64,000 nt of DNA. It comes from Diplodia intermedia. Taxonomy: Eukaryota > Ascomycota > Dothideomycetes > Botryosphaeriales > Botryosphaeriaceae. Both the position numbers and the translations under genes were made by a program. The DNA is taken from positions 1 to 64,000 of the forward strand of contig JAKEKT010000069.1 of assembly GCA_021495925.1 (NCBI GenBank), read 5' to 3'. The notes under the pieces were generated by a model. That model was not told the origin of the DNA. It worked only from the letters and a program-made list of their open reading frames with translations, and made no database searches. Each line of letters starts with the position of its first letter. Position 1 is the first letter of the stretch. Positions 41,385 to 54,305 of this stretch are shown here, one piece after another.

Positions 41385-44127
41385 TTACAAGGCCACGCCG
41401 CCCGGAGGCATCTTTGGGGGCTCTGGAGCACCGCCATCCTCCTTCCCTATCGACGTCGGGCCAGGGACGCTGCCGGGACCCGCACCCTCCCGATCGCCTC
41501 TTGAGCCAAAGTACTTGGTGAAGTCCTTGGGGTCGCCGAAAGGTCTGGGTCCAAGGACGCGCTCAAGGTCGTCGCGGCCGAGCATTTCCTTCTTCAGCAA
41601 CTCCTCGGCAACAAGGCCGACTTCGTGCTTCTTCTCGACCAGGAGGTCCTTGCACTGCTTGTAGGCCTCATCCACGATGCGGCGGACCTCGGAGTCGATG
41701 TTCTTGGCAGTTTCCTCGGAGAAGGGCTTGTGAAGCTGCGACTGCGTGTCGTCTTCAAAGTACAGGTAGCCGATCTTGCTGGACATGCCCCACTTGGTCA
41801 CCATAGCAGTAGCCATGCGCGTGACCTTGTTGAAGTCGTCAGATGCGCCAGACGTAACAGTCTCGAAATGCAGTTCCTCCGAGACACGGCCACCCAGAGC
41901 CATGGCCATGCGGTCGACAAGCTGGTTGACGTTCATAAGGTACGTGTCGCCAGTGGGGAGGTATTGGGCGTATCCAAGGGCACCGGAACCGCGGGGAATG
42001 ATCGACACCTTGAGGAGAGGATCGGCATACTTGAAGTACCAGCCGCAGATGGCGTGGCCCGCCTCATGGTATGCAACCGTCTTCTTGTCTTCAGGGGAGA
42101 GGACCATGGATTTCTTCTCCAGGCCGCCAATGACACGCTCAATGGCCTGTTCAAAGTGCTTCATTTCGACACTTTCGGCTTGGAAACGAGCAGCTACCCA
42201 GAAGTTGTTACTATCAGAGTTGCTGGATCAAATTGCAGGATGTGGAGTACTTACCGATAAGCGCGGCTTCGTTCACACAGTTGGCGATATCCGCACCTGC
42301 GAAGCCAGGAGTAAGTGCTGCGAGACGGCCGGTGAGGAAATCAATGTCCTCCTTGGTGACGATCTTCTTGAGATGCACATTGAAAATCTGCTTCCGGCCT
42401 TCCATGGTCGGCCGGTCGATGCCAATGTGTCTGTCAAAACGACCAGGACGCATAAGAGCCTTGTCGAGAACATCAGGTCTGTTAGTACCAGCAAGGACGA
42501 CCACTTGCTCCGAGGTGTTGAACCCATCCATCTCGGTCAGAATCTGGTTCAGCGTGCTTTCTCTCTCGTCGTTGCCACCACCAAAGCTTTGCTTAGCTCT
42601 TGACTTTCCGATGGCGTCGATTTCATCGATGAAAATGATGCAAGGCGTGCTCTTCCGCGCAGTGGCGAACAGATCGCGTACTCTCGAAGGGCCAACGCCG
42701 ACAAACATCTCCACGAACTCGGAACCGCTGACACTGAAGAATGGCACTCCAGATTCACCGGCAGTGGCCTTTGCAAGGAGCGTCTTACCGGTACCGGGAG
42801 GACCAGAAAGAATAGCGCCACGCGGGATTTTAGCACCAAGCTTCTGGTAGATGCCAGGCTCTTTCAAAAAGCTGACGAATTCCATGATCTCCTGCTTGGC
42901 CTCATCCATTCCGGCTACATCTGCAAACTTAACCTTGATATCTGTCTCATGGTTGAACTTCTTCGCGCGACTTCTTCCCATGCCGAAAATGCCACTGGAG
43001 CCTCCACCACCTTGGCCAGCCCGTCTTGTCAGGAAGAAAATGGAGCCAATGACCAGAAGTGTCGGGCCAAAAGACAAGATCGTCGCTATCCACGGCACTT
43101 CGTCGGAGTATGCGACCGGGATGCGCTCGCCTGGCGGGATGCCAAGTTCCCTTTGCGCCTCATCCATCTTCCTCTCGAAGGTGTCCACAGAGCCAAGGGT
43201 AAAGTAGTAGTGGAAGTTCTCGTTAGTCGCTGGAGAATCAGGATAGACTGATCCAACGGCTTCCCGGTGAAGGTATACGCGCGCCCTTTGGCCGCTCACG
43301 ACGACGACCTTTTCAACCAAGCCCTTGTCCAGGAATGTGCTGCGGAACTCTTGCCATGTGATCTCCTTGGAGCTCTCTCCGGGAACGACGAGGCGATACA
43401 GAAGGTACGCGATAAAAGAAGACATGAGCACGGAGCCTAGGTCAATGTTGAGGTCGGAGAAGGACGGCTGGCCGGTGCCCTTCTGCTTCTTCTTACCCTT
43501 CTGTTGATTCTGTGGGCCGGGGTCGTGGGTGCCGGCCTTCTGCTGGGGTTCCTCATCTTGAGGCTTCTGCGGCTCATCCTTCTCCCCGTAAACAGCCTTG
43601 TCCGCAGCTCTCCGGGCCATGGTAGTCGCCATTCTCACAAGCTTCGCGGCGGTACCCAAGTCCATGGGGGCTCCGTCTTTCAGATTCTTCATGATATCGC
43701 GCAACTCTTGCGGGAGTCCATCCTTCTTGATATTTTGAAAAGCGCGCTCGAGATCCTTGCCCTGGGACTTGGGGAGGCCCTGCTTTAATCTCGACAGAAG
43801 CTTGTCCATCTGCTCCTCCTCCTCGGGGGTGAGCTTCGCGAACCCGTGCTTGGGCCCACTGCCATTGTCGCCTGGCGAAGTCTGGTTGAAATCTACTCTT
43901 TTGCCATCTTCTGCCTTCTTCGCGTCATCCTTGCCACTGTCGCGGTTCTTCGGGTCCTTCGGACGGTTCGGCGGGGTGCTGGCGTATGTCCGTAACCGCT
44001 GCTGGTGGAGGAGAGATCTGGAGAGGGAGGGGCCGCAACGTGCACGGGATTGAACGCGGGCAGCGGATGCGATGCTGGATCTCGATAAGCGGGCGAGGTA
44101 GCCTGACCGTAGCGCCAGGGTCGTCAT
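41385..44127 (-). CDS. mitochondrial matrix AAA (m-AAA) metalloprotease, Afg3/Yta12 (FtsH) family
   Basis: Exons (minus): 44127-42255 and 42193-41385; 893 aa. The 61-nt intron (GTAAGT ... GGTAG) joins NEAALI to AARFQAESVEM. Residues 1-48 are Arg/Ser/Leu-rich, a mitochondrial presequence. A charged region follows, with TPEEEEQMDKLLSRL (100-114). Transmembrane helix 1 (229-248), an FtsH-extracellular-type domain and helix 2 (346-366) come next. The AAA module has Walker A GPPGTGKT (442-449), Walker B IIFIDEID (about 496-503) and the second region of homology NRPDVLDKALMRPGRFDR. The protease has the zinc-binding HEAGH (667-671), and the tail is Pro/Gly-rich. It degrades misfolded inner-membrane proteins and processes ribosomal protein L32 as a hexamer facing the matrix. 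Afg3 and Yta12 paralogues cannot be separated with certainty here. Confidence 0.95.
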
Positions 44128-47100
44128 GGTGGTTGTGGCCGGAAAGGTGAACAGGACGGGGCGAGGGATGTCGGAGGGAGGGACGGCCTCAGCAATTCAC
44201 CACCCACGCAATTGAGACTGGACAGAGGGGTTGGATGGCGAGCGGTCGAAGGCGGCGACCGTCTCTGACGCGATGACTTGGGAAGGAACGATTGCCGCTC
44301 GTCGGCTCGACTGTTGTTCCGCCCCGCCGCTTACTCAATCACCGCCGACTCTCCGACGCTCCAACACCCACCTCCCATCGTCAGCAGATGCTTCAAGTGC
44401 CATCAAGCTCTACGGGGCACCATAGCTGCCAAATGCCTCGGGATGTGACAACCATGACCTGCCGACCGGACACAGAAGGGATCACCAGCGGAGAAGATTG
44501 AGTCCATGGGGCATCTGGCGGCCATGAAGATGGAAGCTGGTTCCGCGGCTCTTGTCTCCAACAACGGATACGCTTGCTGTGGCAGCTACAATATGGAACG
44601 GCAGGTGAACCGTGGCGCCAGTGCAGAAGCAAGGATATGCGATACTTTCCGAGCCATATCCCCAGACAACACCCTTTGTACCCGTGCGTTCCTCACTTTC
44701 CCACTTCTCACATATCGGAGGACTGCTGTACAGGTTGTTGATGTATTCTGCATCCCTTTCCACTTAGCATCACGACTTGCTGCCGCATCTGAACTCCATC
44801 CAAGTTTGCTCACAGGCCGTGACTGCGGCTTGACCTGGATCTTCGTGCATCTGAAGGCCGCGACTGCATCAGCTGGGGATTCCGGAACCTTTAAAGACTG
44901 ACAAGCGCGCATTCGATACGCCTAGTGAGGTAGATGAGACTTGGTCTCTTGTACTATGCTTCTACTCGCTTCGTGCATGAACTCCCTAACTGTCATGCCT
45001 CCGCTTGGGCCTCTCTCACGACCAGGCTGCGAGGATTACCTCATGCGTTCATGCCGTGGATCACTCTCCTCGACGGCCATACTCCGTACCTGCAGACCGA
45101 AAAACCGCACCGTGCTTGATCCGCGCGCATCCGCTCACCATGCGACGGGCAGATCGAGCAGATCCAACCTCTTCTCGGCGTGACCTACCGCATGCCAACC
45201 AGCCCTCTGCTCATCACCGGCGACCATGCTCCACCACCTCCAAACTCTCGCCTACCTCGACCCCTGTCTCAAACCCACCGCCTTCCCACCCCCGGCGGCG
45301 ATGCTGCGCCCCCCTTTGGCCTAGAACCTGAGGAGCTCGCGTCCTCATTTCGCCTATTCCAGCCCTATAGCGAACCTCTTTCGGATGACGCGTTCTCTTG
45401 CGACCCACTCTCCCTTTTCGGGCAATCCCCCCTTCTAACCCACGATGAACACTGTACAGGCCACCCTAGCGAACGCCACCACCACACAGTGTCTCGACTC
45501 CCGCGGCCGCGTGAAACGAAACAAAACAGATAAACGAGTGAAGATGGAGGGAGAAGAGAACGATGGGATGCGGCTCCCACATCCAATTTCGCCAACACTG
45601 ACATACGATACACGCTACAGTAGCTAGTGGCGGGCTATGGCTGACGACCGGCCGACTTCCCTCGTGTTTTTGCACGATCCTCGAAAGGTTGGGAAAAAGG
45701 GAGATCCCGGCTTCCCGCCCACCGGACCAACGCTAACAACACGAGCGTCGCGATAGTAGAAAAAGAAAAGAAAAAGAAAAAAGATTGTTCCCGGCCCCTG
45801 CTGCTCGTCACCAATGACGCAAGCTAAATGCACCGACCGTTCCAACGCACTCGCAGACGCGCGCATACACCAAGCAACCTTGCAACACACCAAAGCGCAT
45901 CCTCCGGGGAGGCTGAAAACACAACAAACGCAGCAAAACACACACCACATCTAGCGCGTGGCGATCGAACAGCGAACAACAAACTTACGTGTTCCTTCGC
46001 TAAAAACTCTAATCCTTACCACCGGAGATACCACCACCACCACAGCACACCACCACCACAGCACACCACCACCACGAGATCTCCCTTCATGCTCATCACC
46101 AGCTTCACACACATATACCCCCTCCCTCCCCTCAACAAATCAGGCCTTCCAGGCCCGACACAACCGTTCGATTTCCATCTGCCGGGCACGCAAATCCCCG
46201 TCTCGCCTAACAACAGCGCCAACCGAATCGTCAATCTCCGTGCCCCCCCCTCCTCCTCCCTCCCCCGCCGCCTCAATGCCTTCGTGATCCGCCAGCCAGC
46301 CAGCACTAAACCTGTAACGTGCATAGCCTCCCCCCCTCCCCCGTCGCGTGAAGAAGGAAAAAAGCGTAGCCTCGAATGATTGAAACAGCCCGTCGGCATT
46401 TCGTCTCTGTTTACAGGCAAAGACGACGGAAGAGCGATTCAGTAGTCGCCGCCCCGGTGACGTGCTAAGGAAAGCACCACCACCCAGGCTAGGCGAAACT
46501 TCGTAGTTTGCCCGTGAAACATGCACCGAAGCACGGCCGCGCGCGCGCGCAATTCGGTACGATTCCGACTACGTCATCCCGGTGTTCTCGATCCGCGCGT
46601 TTCAAGATCGGGGGTGGGTTGAAAGAAAAGGCCCTTTGGCCAAGAGAAAGGACACGAGGCGGGTAAAAAAAAGTCATGAATGTTCTGCCATCAATGGGTG
46701 ACATTCCACCGTCACGGAGATTGCAAAGAGTAAGGACACGTCAAGTTCGACACCAAGAATACGGGCAGAGCAGAGGATAAGGGAAGGGGCGTACGGTGAA
46801 CGCTCCTTCCCACCCCGCAATCCCTTCTTCATTTCCAACTATCTACAACCCCCAGTCAGCGGAAGCGAGCTCCGCGATTAGTGGTGACGGACAGGGGAGG
46901 GATGACCAGGGTCTTTCCCCTCTCCGGAGCAGCCAAGAACATGGTAGACCGGAGCAGCTTCAGCACGGTACCGTTGCGGCTGAAGATCCGGTAGGAAGCG
47001 AAGTGATGAGAAAACAAAACAGAGAACAGAGAGTAACGAAATCAACGATTACAACGCCATCGTCGTGGTGTGATCATCACAGAAACCGTTCCTGTCCCTT

Positions 47101-47729
47101 TTTGTAGAACCCTTCGAAAAAAAAGACTAGAAACTCGTATGAACAAAATTTCCCTCCCTCATGTAGAGCATTAACGCGCGGCCGTTATTTACAACGGGGC
47201 CCGCGAACCACCCGCTCAAACTTTTGCTCGTAACATGGCGAAGAAGAGTGCTTCTTTCGAATGCTCTCGGAAGGAACCTGGAAGAATCGAAGGGTATAGA
47301 AGTAAAAAGAAAGAGAAATAGAAGAAGTCGCTGCAGCGCTCAGCGGCGCAAGGGTATAAACATGCGTGAGCCCCCCAGAATCCGTCCTTTTCCTGTAAAA
47401 CATAAACAAAAAGTTTGAGAGAAGGGGGGCCTGGAGAAAGTATTACACGACCTCTGAACCAGAGAGTCAAGACCGGACGTATTAGGCCACGCGTGTAAGG
47501 GGATATTTTGAACAAGGAAAAATAAATAAATGAAAAAAACGAGCCGCAGCGAGTAAGTGTCGAAACACTAGTTTGGAGAGGGAGAGACTGGTGTTGGGTA
47601 TCGAGTTATCCAAATGCGGGTGACCTTCCATACCCTGAACCGCGATCCGCTCCCCGATTGGACGGAACACAGCATGCAAAGTGCAATCGAGCTGCAAAAG
47701 TAAATAAGATATCTCAAAAAGAGGAGTCG
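44128..47729. other. 3.6-kb intergenic stretch with small unsupported ORFs
   Basis: Contains the m-AAA protease promoter at the left. A 113-codon plus ORF from ATG 45192 to 45533 is Pro/Ser-rich with no domain, so I do not call it. A 16-bp minisatellite lies at 46031-46075 and CG-alternating DNA at about 46540. 47100-47729 is probably the 3' UTR of the minus-strand gene ending at 47730. Confidence 0.45.
46031..46075. repeat. 16-bp minisatellite, CACCACCACCACAGCA unit
   Basis: Nearly three head-to-tail units of CACCACCACCACAGCA, directly visible. Non-coding. Confidence 0.85.
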
Positions 47730-50089
47730 TTAAACATCTTCCGTGAACCGTGAACCACGTGAGCCGTCGTGTGACGGGTGGCTTCGCCCTAGCGTACCGC
47801 GGCTTGAAGGCCGGATAGGCGAATCTGGGCTTAGACTTTCAGGAGGACCCCACAGCATCGAAGTATGCTGTCCCATCGGACCCTGGTGTACGATTGGCGT
47901 GCGTGCTGGACTGGGCCGTAGTGTCTCGACCGTCTCATTACCGGTGCCAGGGCGGCGCGGCTCAGAGCCTTCGGCGACGGTACCTAGTCCAGCGCCAGTA
48001 AGGGCTGCGGCTGCGCCCGGAGACATCGGTGGCGTATGACTTCCGTGACCACCGTAAAAGCCTTGGCTGTCGCGATAGAACGATCCGGAGAAGGTGTCGT
48101 TGGTCACATTGTCGTCGTCGAACGGATCCTCTGAGCTCATTCCCGGACTGAAAGCGGATGGCAATTTCCGGCCCGATATACGCTGGAATCCTCGCTCTTG
48201 CGGCGGCTCCGGAGGCCCGTATTCTTTGCTCCCAGAAAAACGCCCAAGCAATCCAGCCACGGGGAACGCACTGCTGCGTTGTGACATTGCCCCCCCAGCT
48301 CCACTAGCTGCGCTAGCTCCACCAGGCGAAGAGGGATCGACAAAGGGATCCTCAGCGCCAGCTCCAGAAGCACCAGCCAATTGCTGGGGTTGGGCACTCT
48401 TCTGCTTTTGCTTGTACCACCTGAGGAGGATCAATGCTATAATAAGCAAGACAGCCAAACCCGCGAGACCACCAACAATGCCTCCCACAAGCTTGGCTGT
48501 GGGAGCGCCACTCCCGCTATTGTCGTTGTCCGATGAGCTGTTAGCGCTTGCGGTGGCTGTGCTCCCACTATCCGTGCCGGAGGGGGCGCCGCCATACAAG
48601 ACCGTCGAACCAGAGGCAGAAGATTCCGAAGACGATGTGGAAGATGATTCAGATGACGACGTCGAAGAGGATGACGACAGCCCCGACGACGAGAAAGACG
48701 TGCTTGTTGAAGAACTCGCAGACAAGGACTCCGAGATACTCGCTAAGGTGGTAGTGGTAGATTCTGTGTCGCTTGGTGAGGATGTGGCGGATTCCGTGGT
48801 GCTAGGTGAGGATGTGGCAGATTCCGTGGCACTCGGTGATGAGGTGGCAGCGGCAATCGACGATGTTGCGGCCGAGGGCGAAGAGGTCTCTCCAGTGGGC
48901 GAAGAACTTGCTTCATCAGTTGGCGAAGACGATTCGTTAGTTGGCGAAGAAGTTGCACCACCAGTCGGCGAGGAAGTTGCGCCACCGGTCGGCGAGGAAG
49001 ATGCACTATCGGTTGGAGATGAAGTTACATCGCCTGTTGTCGAAGATGCGGCTCCGAGTGGTGACGAAGAAGCTTCACTGGTCGTTGACGATGTCGGCTC
49101 GTTGGTCGGGGATGAAGTCGCACCGGATGGAGAAGAGCTTGCAGATTCCGTTGAACTTCCGGCTCCTGCAGTAGCAGCACCGACGGGGACATCGTCAGTA
49201 GTAGAAGGCGTCGGCGCAGATGGGCTTGCCGAAGCTGTGTAACAAGATATCAGTAAGGAAAGAAAAAAAAAAGGTGCGGAATTGAAAATATAAACGTACA
49301 ACTGGAGCTCATTCCAAAGGGTAGAGGCGTAACTCCGGGGGTTGTGGTGCTAGCCACTGTTGAGGGAGAAGATGTTGGCGTTTGCGGCGTTGCGACAGAT
49401 GAAGGTGGTGTGTTGGTTGCGGACTGCACTGAAGATTCCGAGGTCGATGACGAAGTAATAAGAGGTGTCGACTGCGAATTAAATGGGTACGGGGGTACGG
49501 AAGGAACGGTAAGATCGCTCGGAAAGGCAGGCACGCTGGGGACCTGAGGAAAGCTTGCTGTAGTGATCAATGGTTCTGAACTTGACGATGAAGTAGACGT
49601 TGACGACGAGATAGGCGTTGACAACGAGATAGGCGCGGGCGAGGTTGGCGTTGACGAGGTAGGCGTTGACAACGAGGCAGGCGTAGATGAAGTAGGCGTG
49701 GACGAAATAGGCGTTGAAATGGGCGTTGAAATGGGCTGTCCAGCAGAACTCGCTGCAACTCCCGAGCTCATGGTCCTCACTCCAACAGTGTTCCCGTTCT
49801 GATCAATTTGCCTCACGACGGTAACAACGGAAACATCGTCCGCCTCCTCAGGGTCAATCTCTTGCCGGTGGATAAGCCTGTGTCGCAAGCCCAGCTTCCT
49901 ATGATCCCCCCGTCTCTCGCGCAGTAACAGAGGCTCCTCAATGTGCGGCGCAGGCGTCGGCGTCGGCGAGTTTTCCACCACCGTCTCCTTCATGATTTGC
50001 ATGCGCCCAAAGCCATTCCCAGCTTTGTCCGCTGGGTGAAGCCGGCCTTGGCCGCGGTCGGTCCTCCGCCGCTTCGCCGGACTCTCCAT
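47730..50089 (-). CDS. Ser/Thr-rich single-pass membrane protein (Mid2/Wsc-like layout, no signal peptide)
   Basis: Exons (minus): 50089-49300 and 49234-47730; 764 aa. The 65-nt intron (GTACGT ... ACACAG) joins PFGMSSS to SASPSAP. It begins MESPAKRRRTDRG, a basic start without a signal peptide. A charged segment (about 30-100, RERRGDHRKLGLRHRLIHR, ADDVSVVTVVRQ) leads into some 390 residues of Ser/Thr/Pro. The STPIS / STPTS and SSPTGGAT / SSPTNE units there come from coding minisatellites near 49600-49740 and 48900-49120. One strong transmembrane helix lies near 512-534 (VGGIVGGLAGLAVLLIIALIL), followed by RWYKQKQK. The cytosolic tail has DPF motifs (EDPFVD, SEDPFDDD) and Pro-rich patches. The layout resembles O-mannosylated wall sensors, but topology would need internal signal-anchor insertion. 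Function is unknown. Confidence 0.8.
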
Positions 50090-51867
50090 GGCGGCGGCGG
50101 GGACGAATTAGAACGAGTAGAAATTGCGAAGGGCCGTGGCTGCGCAATGTTGGAGTTCCCGGGGGCCCGCGGGCGCTATCCTGGCGGCCGCGGAAGAATG
50201 GTGGGTTGGTGGCGGACGAGAGCGGTCGCGAGAGTCCGTGGTGCTGGGTTAAATGAGGGCAAAAGAGCGGACGGCGTCTTCCAGTCGATGGAGAATGGGT
50301 CTATGTACGCGGGATGGGGGAGAGGGAAACGAATGGACGCCAGTCGGTGCGAGACTGGCAGCGCTCTGCTCCTGCTTGGGGTCAACTCGATCGCCCTGAA
50401 CTGTGCAGCAGGATCGGTGGAGGATCGGCGCGACGCACCTTTAGATTACCTCAACGCTGCTGCATTTGCCTTTATGTACGGGGTGGGTGTTATGGGAGGG
50501 CGGAGGGTCGCGCAGGCGCCGTGGTGTTTGATTGCGGCGGCCGTTCCACGCTGTGCGACGGAGAAAAGTGGACTGAGGTGGCTCGAGGGTGCCGTGTCTG
50601 AGTCTTGAAGGGCGGGAGCGTCTCAGACGTGCTTCGTCGTGGGGCCTCGCGCACTCTGGTGCGGTGCACGGGGGGGTGGGCTTGTCGACGTCGCGGGCGG
50701 GCCTCGCGCGAAAGAGGCGGAGCGAGCGAAGGAGAGTGGTGGTGGGCGTTGCAGCAGCGGCGCGGATGTGGAGGATGGGAGAGCTTGGTGCGGGTACGCT
50801 GCTTGGCTGCTTTGGCCCGGCGCCGCTAGTGCAGACTCGGCGGCGCAATATAAGAATCCCTGTCCCAATTCATTACCCGCCAATTGCTGCTATGAATAGC
50901 CGTGCATGCGCGGGTGCCGTGGTGCTAAATCCTAGCAGCGCACGCGATCGGGCAGGTAGCAGCCTGTGTGCGCGCCGCGGCGAAACACGACGCTGCAGTT
51001 TGTGCGAGGGGCACGGCAGCGTCCGCCAGCCAGCGAGGCTCTGCTGTGGCTCCAGCCTCTCGCGCGCCCTCGTTGACGGGGGGCCGCCCGCGTGAAATTG
51101 CTGCAGCGCCCAGCGGCACGCAAACGGCACGATTGCCCGTACGGGCATCCCAGCGCGCAGGGCCGTCCTCGCCGAGCAGGCCCAGGTCTGGGTCCAGGTC
51201 CAGGTCCCAGGCATCGCGACCGAGGCGCCGCTTCAGGATCACCGCGAGAAGCCAGCGTCGGATCTGCGCCCGCAGAGCGCAGAGGCCCGCCGGCCAGGCG
51301 GCTGCCGTCCACGTCGCGCGGCCTGCAGGCACAGCGCACGCAGCCTGCTGCTGCCCCGGCCCTTTCTGCCCAAGCCCAGCCCGGAATAGGCATCGCCGCC
51401 CGTGTGCGCAGCGCATGGGTTTGTGTTTGCGCGCTGCGTGACCGGCTGGTCAAACGGCTCCTGGCTTTGGCGCGTGAAACACGCCCACCTGGGCACGCTT
51501 GATCCGCCTCCAACCAGCGCGGCCCGTCTCGTCGCCCGCGACGTCATTGCGCTACCTATGGCGCGCTGCCCTGCATGGCCGACGGCTTTCGAGAAGAATC
51601 GTGCGCCGTCCCCCGCAACACCGCCGCTCAGCCTCCTCACAGCCATCCCGCTGCCGTACGAGCCCACGGCGACGCCGCGATCGCTGCTCCCGCCTCCGTC
51701 GCCCGCGTTTGTTTATGTCGCCCGCAAATATTCGCATGCCGAGAGTAGCTGCACGTCCCGCAGCGCCGGTCGTCCGCAAGGAGACGGCGTGAGCACGAGA
51801 TCGATCTCTGCCGTCATCGCGCCGTCACATTCCTCGCGGAGAAGCCGACGCGATCGTCCGGGGAGCC
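50090..51867. promoter_or_regulatory. divergent upstream region, GC-rich, no gene
   Basis: 1.78 kb between the divergent starts at 50089 (minus) and 51868 (plus). It is very GC-rich at 50600-51700, so open frames overlap on all strands; none has a domain or consistent codon use. Confidence 0.5.
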
Positions 51868-54305
51868 ATGATGCAGAAGCCTCCCCCGCGCCGCGCCCAC
51901 GCCGACACCGTCAACCTCCCCTCTCATCGCGAGGCGCCCCCGCCGTATGCGGAAACCGACGACCACGCCTCGGGCATGCATCCGCTGCACGCTCTGGCGA
52001 CGAACGACCCGCGCTCGTCGTCGACCCAGTCACTCGTGCCCGCTGCTGGCCAAGTCCGGGATGGCCGCCGCAAGCTGCTACTCGTCTACATCCATGGCTT
52101 CATGGGCGACGAGACCAGCTTCCAGAGCTTCCCCGCACATGTCCACAACTTGGTCACTGTGACGTTGAGAGAGACGCATGTGGTCCACACCAAGATCTAC
52201 CCTAAGTACCGAGCCAGGAATACGATAGAGTACGCAACAGAGCAGTTTAGCAGATGGTCGGTAGCTCCACGCGAGGCGCTAGCTTTGGTGTGCCAGACGA
52301 CTGACTGCACCCCAGGCTCACCCCTCACGCCGACCCCGACACGGACATCATCCTCCTTGGACACTCGATGGGCGGCCTTGTGTCCGCCGAAGTCGTGTTG
52401 CTGCCCCCCCACGGCCCAGCCGCCTTCATGGGTCAAGCCTTTCGGCACCGCATCCTCGGTATCATAAACTTTGATGTGCCGTTCCTTGGGATGCATCCTG
52501 GCATCATTTCAGCCGGTCTGAGTAGCATCTTTCGTCCTGCTGAAGATAAATCTCCCGAGCACAATGCGCAAGCCGCAGGACAAGCCGCTCAATCCCACCA
52601 CAACCACCCTTCTGCACACAGTAGCGTGAGCACTCTCGATCTGGGCCCGCCCCTTCGGAATGAAACCCTCTTTTCTGCTAACCCCAATGATCCGAACTAC
52701 AATCCCCGGTTTGATAACGATGTCGTCCTGCCGGTGCGCAAAGGTTGGGAGAACGCGTTGCATTTCATCACGAAGCACTCAGATGGTCTCGTGCAAGCCG
52801 GAAGGCAATATGTCAAATCCCATCTCGAGTTCGGTGGTGCCATGGCAGACTATCCCGCCTTGAGCAAACGATACAAGCGTGTTCGTGCTCTCGAAGAGGA
52901 GGACGAGGCGAAGCGAAGAACAGCTGTCGCCTCCGTGGGACACAATCCTCCCGAGGTTCCACGTGTGCGATTCGTGAACTTTTATACCGCGAGCACAGGT
53001 CGTCCCAAAAAGCCAAAAACGCCTGAAGCCGGTGTCGCATCCAACGACTTTGGGATGTCCGATCTTAGTCTCGCTTCGTCGAGTCAAGATCAGCGGCAGA
53101 GCCTCAGTCATTCCCAGGCTTTAAGCCCTCAGATCTCTGTCGACGAGTACGAAGAAGATGCGCAGCCAAGCGCTCAGTTTTCGCCAAAGGATGAGGTGCT
53201 TAGAGAACTGTCTCCGGCCCCTCTAAGTGACCACGACTTGACTCCAACTCATTCTCTCGGCCACCAATCCTCAATGCCAGCAACCTTATCTAATTTGGAC
53301 TTGGATATACCAGAGCCTCCCGTCGAACCTCCGCACCCGGACTTGGAAGCTTGCCCAGATGCGGAGTCTCGCAAGACTGCTACCAAGGAGTATGAACAAG
53401 CTCTCAAAGAATACAAGCGTGCTGTGAAGGACCGCAATGCTTTGATCAAGCAAAAGGCGAAGGCAGAAGAGAAGCTGGCAAAGGAAGCGAAGAAGGAGGA
53501 GAAGAAAGCCCAAAAGGCCAAGAAGGAGGAGGAGAAGGCCAAGAAGGAGGAAGAGAAAGCGCAGAAAGCCAGAGCCAAAGAAGAAAAGGAGCAACCTAAG
53601 CAAGAACACGCGGAAAGCCAAAAGTCTGGCGAAGAGCTTCGGCTTGAAAAAGAAAGATTGCGTGTGGAAGCCGAAGGCAAGCGTATGGCGGAGGCAGAGC
53701 GCGAACGCATGAGAGTACAACGGAGAATGCTTGGCTTGCCACCTGAGGACGAAAGCTCAGAGGCTGTCCAGGAAGAGCAAGTGGAGGCCGTTCAACAGGA
53801 GCAGCAGGTAGAGGCTGCCCCGCAGGAGCGGCCAACGGAGGCTGTCCAACAGGAGGAGCCATTGAAGCTTGACCAGCAGGAGGAACCAGTGAAGCTTGTC
53901 CATGGGGAGAAGCAGGTAGAGCCATCGGAGCATGGAAGATCAACTTCTCTGACGCCTTCGCTGTCGCACCTAGAGCGCTCAACGGCCTCGCCTTCACCCT
54001 CTTTTCCTCGCAGACAGTCTTCGCAGGCCACGTCGCGGTCAGCCCCGCCTGATTCAGAGAAGAAGAAGAGGGACCGCAAGTTCTGTGTTACACCCTCAAA
54101 GGACCCGCGCACCGGACAGCGTGATCCAGCCTGGATACGTGTCTTCATGGACGGGTATGACGAAGTGAGCGCTCATTGTGGCCTTTTCTTCATGGGCGAC
54201 ACGTACGAACGTCTGGTCGGCGAGGTGGCTGAGAAGATCGAACGCTGGGTCTTGGACGATCTGAGCGAGCGAGCGGTCAGGGAGTTGGAGAGTCAGATTA
54301 TTTGA
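51868..54305 (+). CDS. lipase-like alpha/beta hydrolase with long charged helix
   Basis: Exons: 51868-52256 and 52316-54305; 792 aa. The 59-nt intron (donor GTCGGT, CTGAC branch site, acceptor CCCAG) rebuilds a Trp codon, giving FSRWLTPHADPDTDIILLG in segments. The obvious alternative donor GTAGCT four bases later breaks the frame. Catalytic core: oxyanion motif HGFMG (76-80) and nucleophile Ser147 in GHSMGG. A Ser-rich linker follows, then a Lys/Glu/Ala stretch (about 505-610, KEAKKEEKKAQKAKKEEEK and similar) predicted as one long helix, Gln/Glu-rich repeats (EEQVEAVQQEQQVEA), and a conserved-looking C-terminal block (DPAWIRVFMDGYDEVSAHCG ... FMGDTYERLVGEV). Fungal relatives belong to the PGAP1/DUF676-like serine hydrolases; the substrate is unknown. 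The catalytic His and Asp were not pinned down. Confidence 0.82.

Noticed and set aside
45192..45533. 113-codon plus ORF, Pro/Ser-rich
   Set aside because: No domain or conserved motif; not distinguishable from chance in C-rich DNA.
48900..49740. Periodic repeats that could suggest a CRISPR-like array
   Set aside because: They are coding minisatellites in frame with the Ser/Thr-rich protein, with no unique spacers and in a eukaryote.
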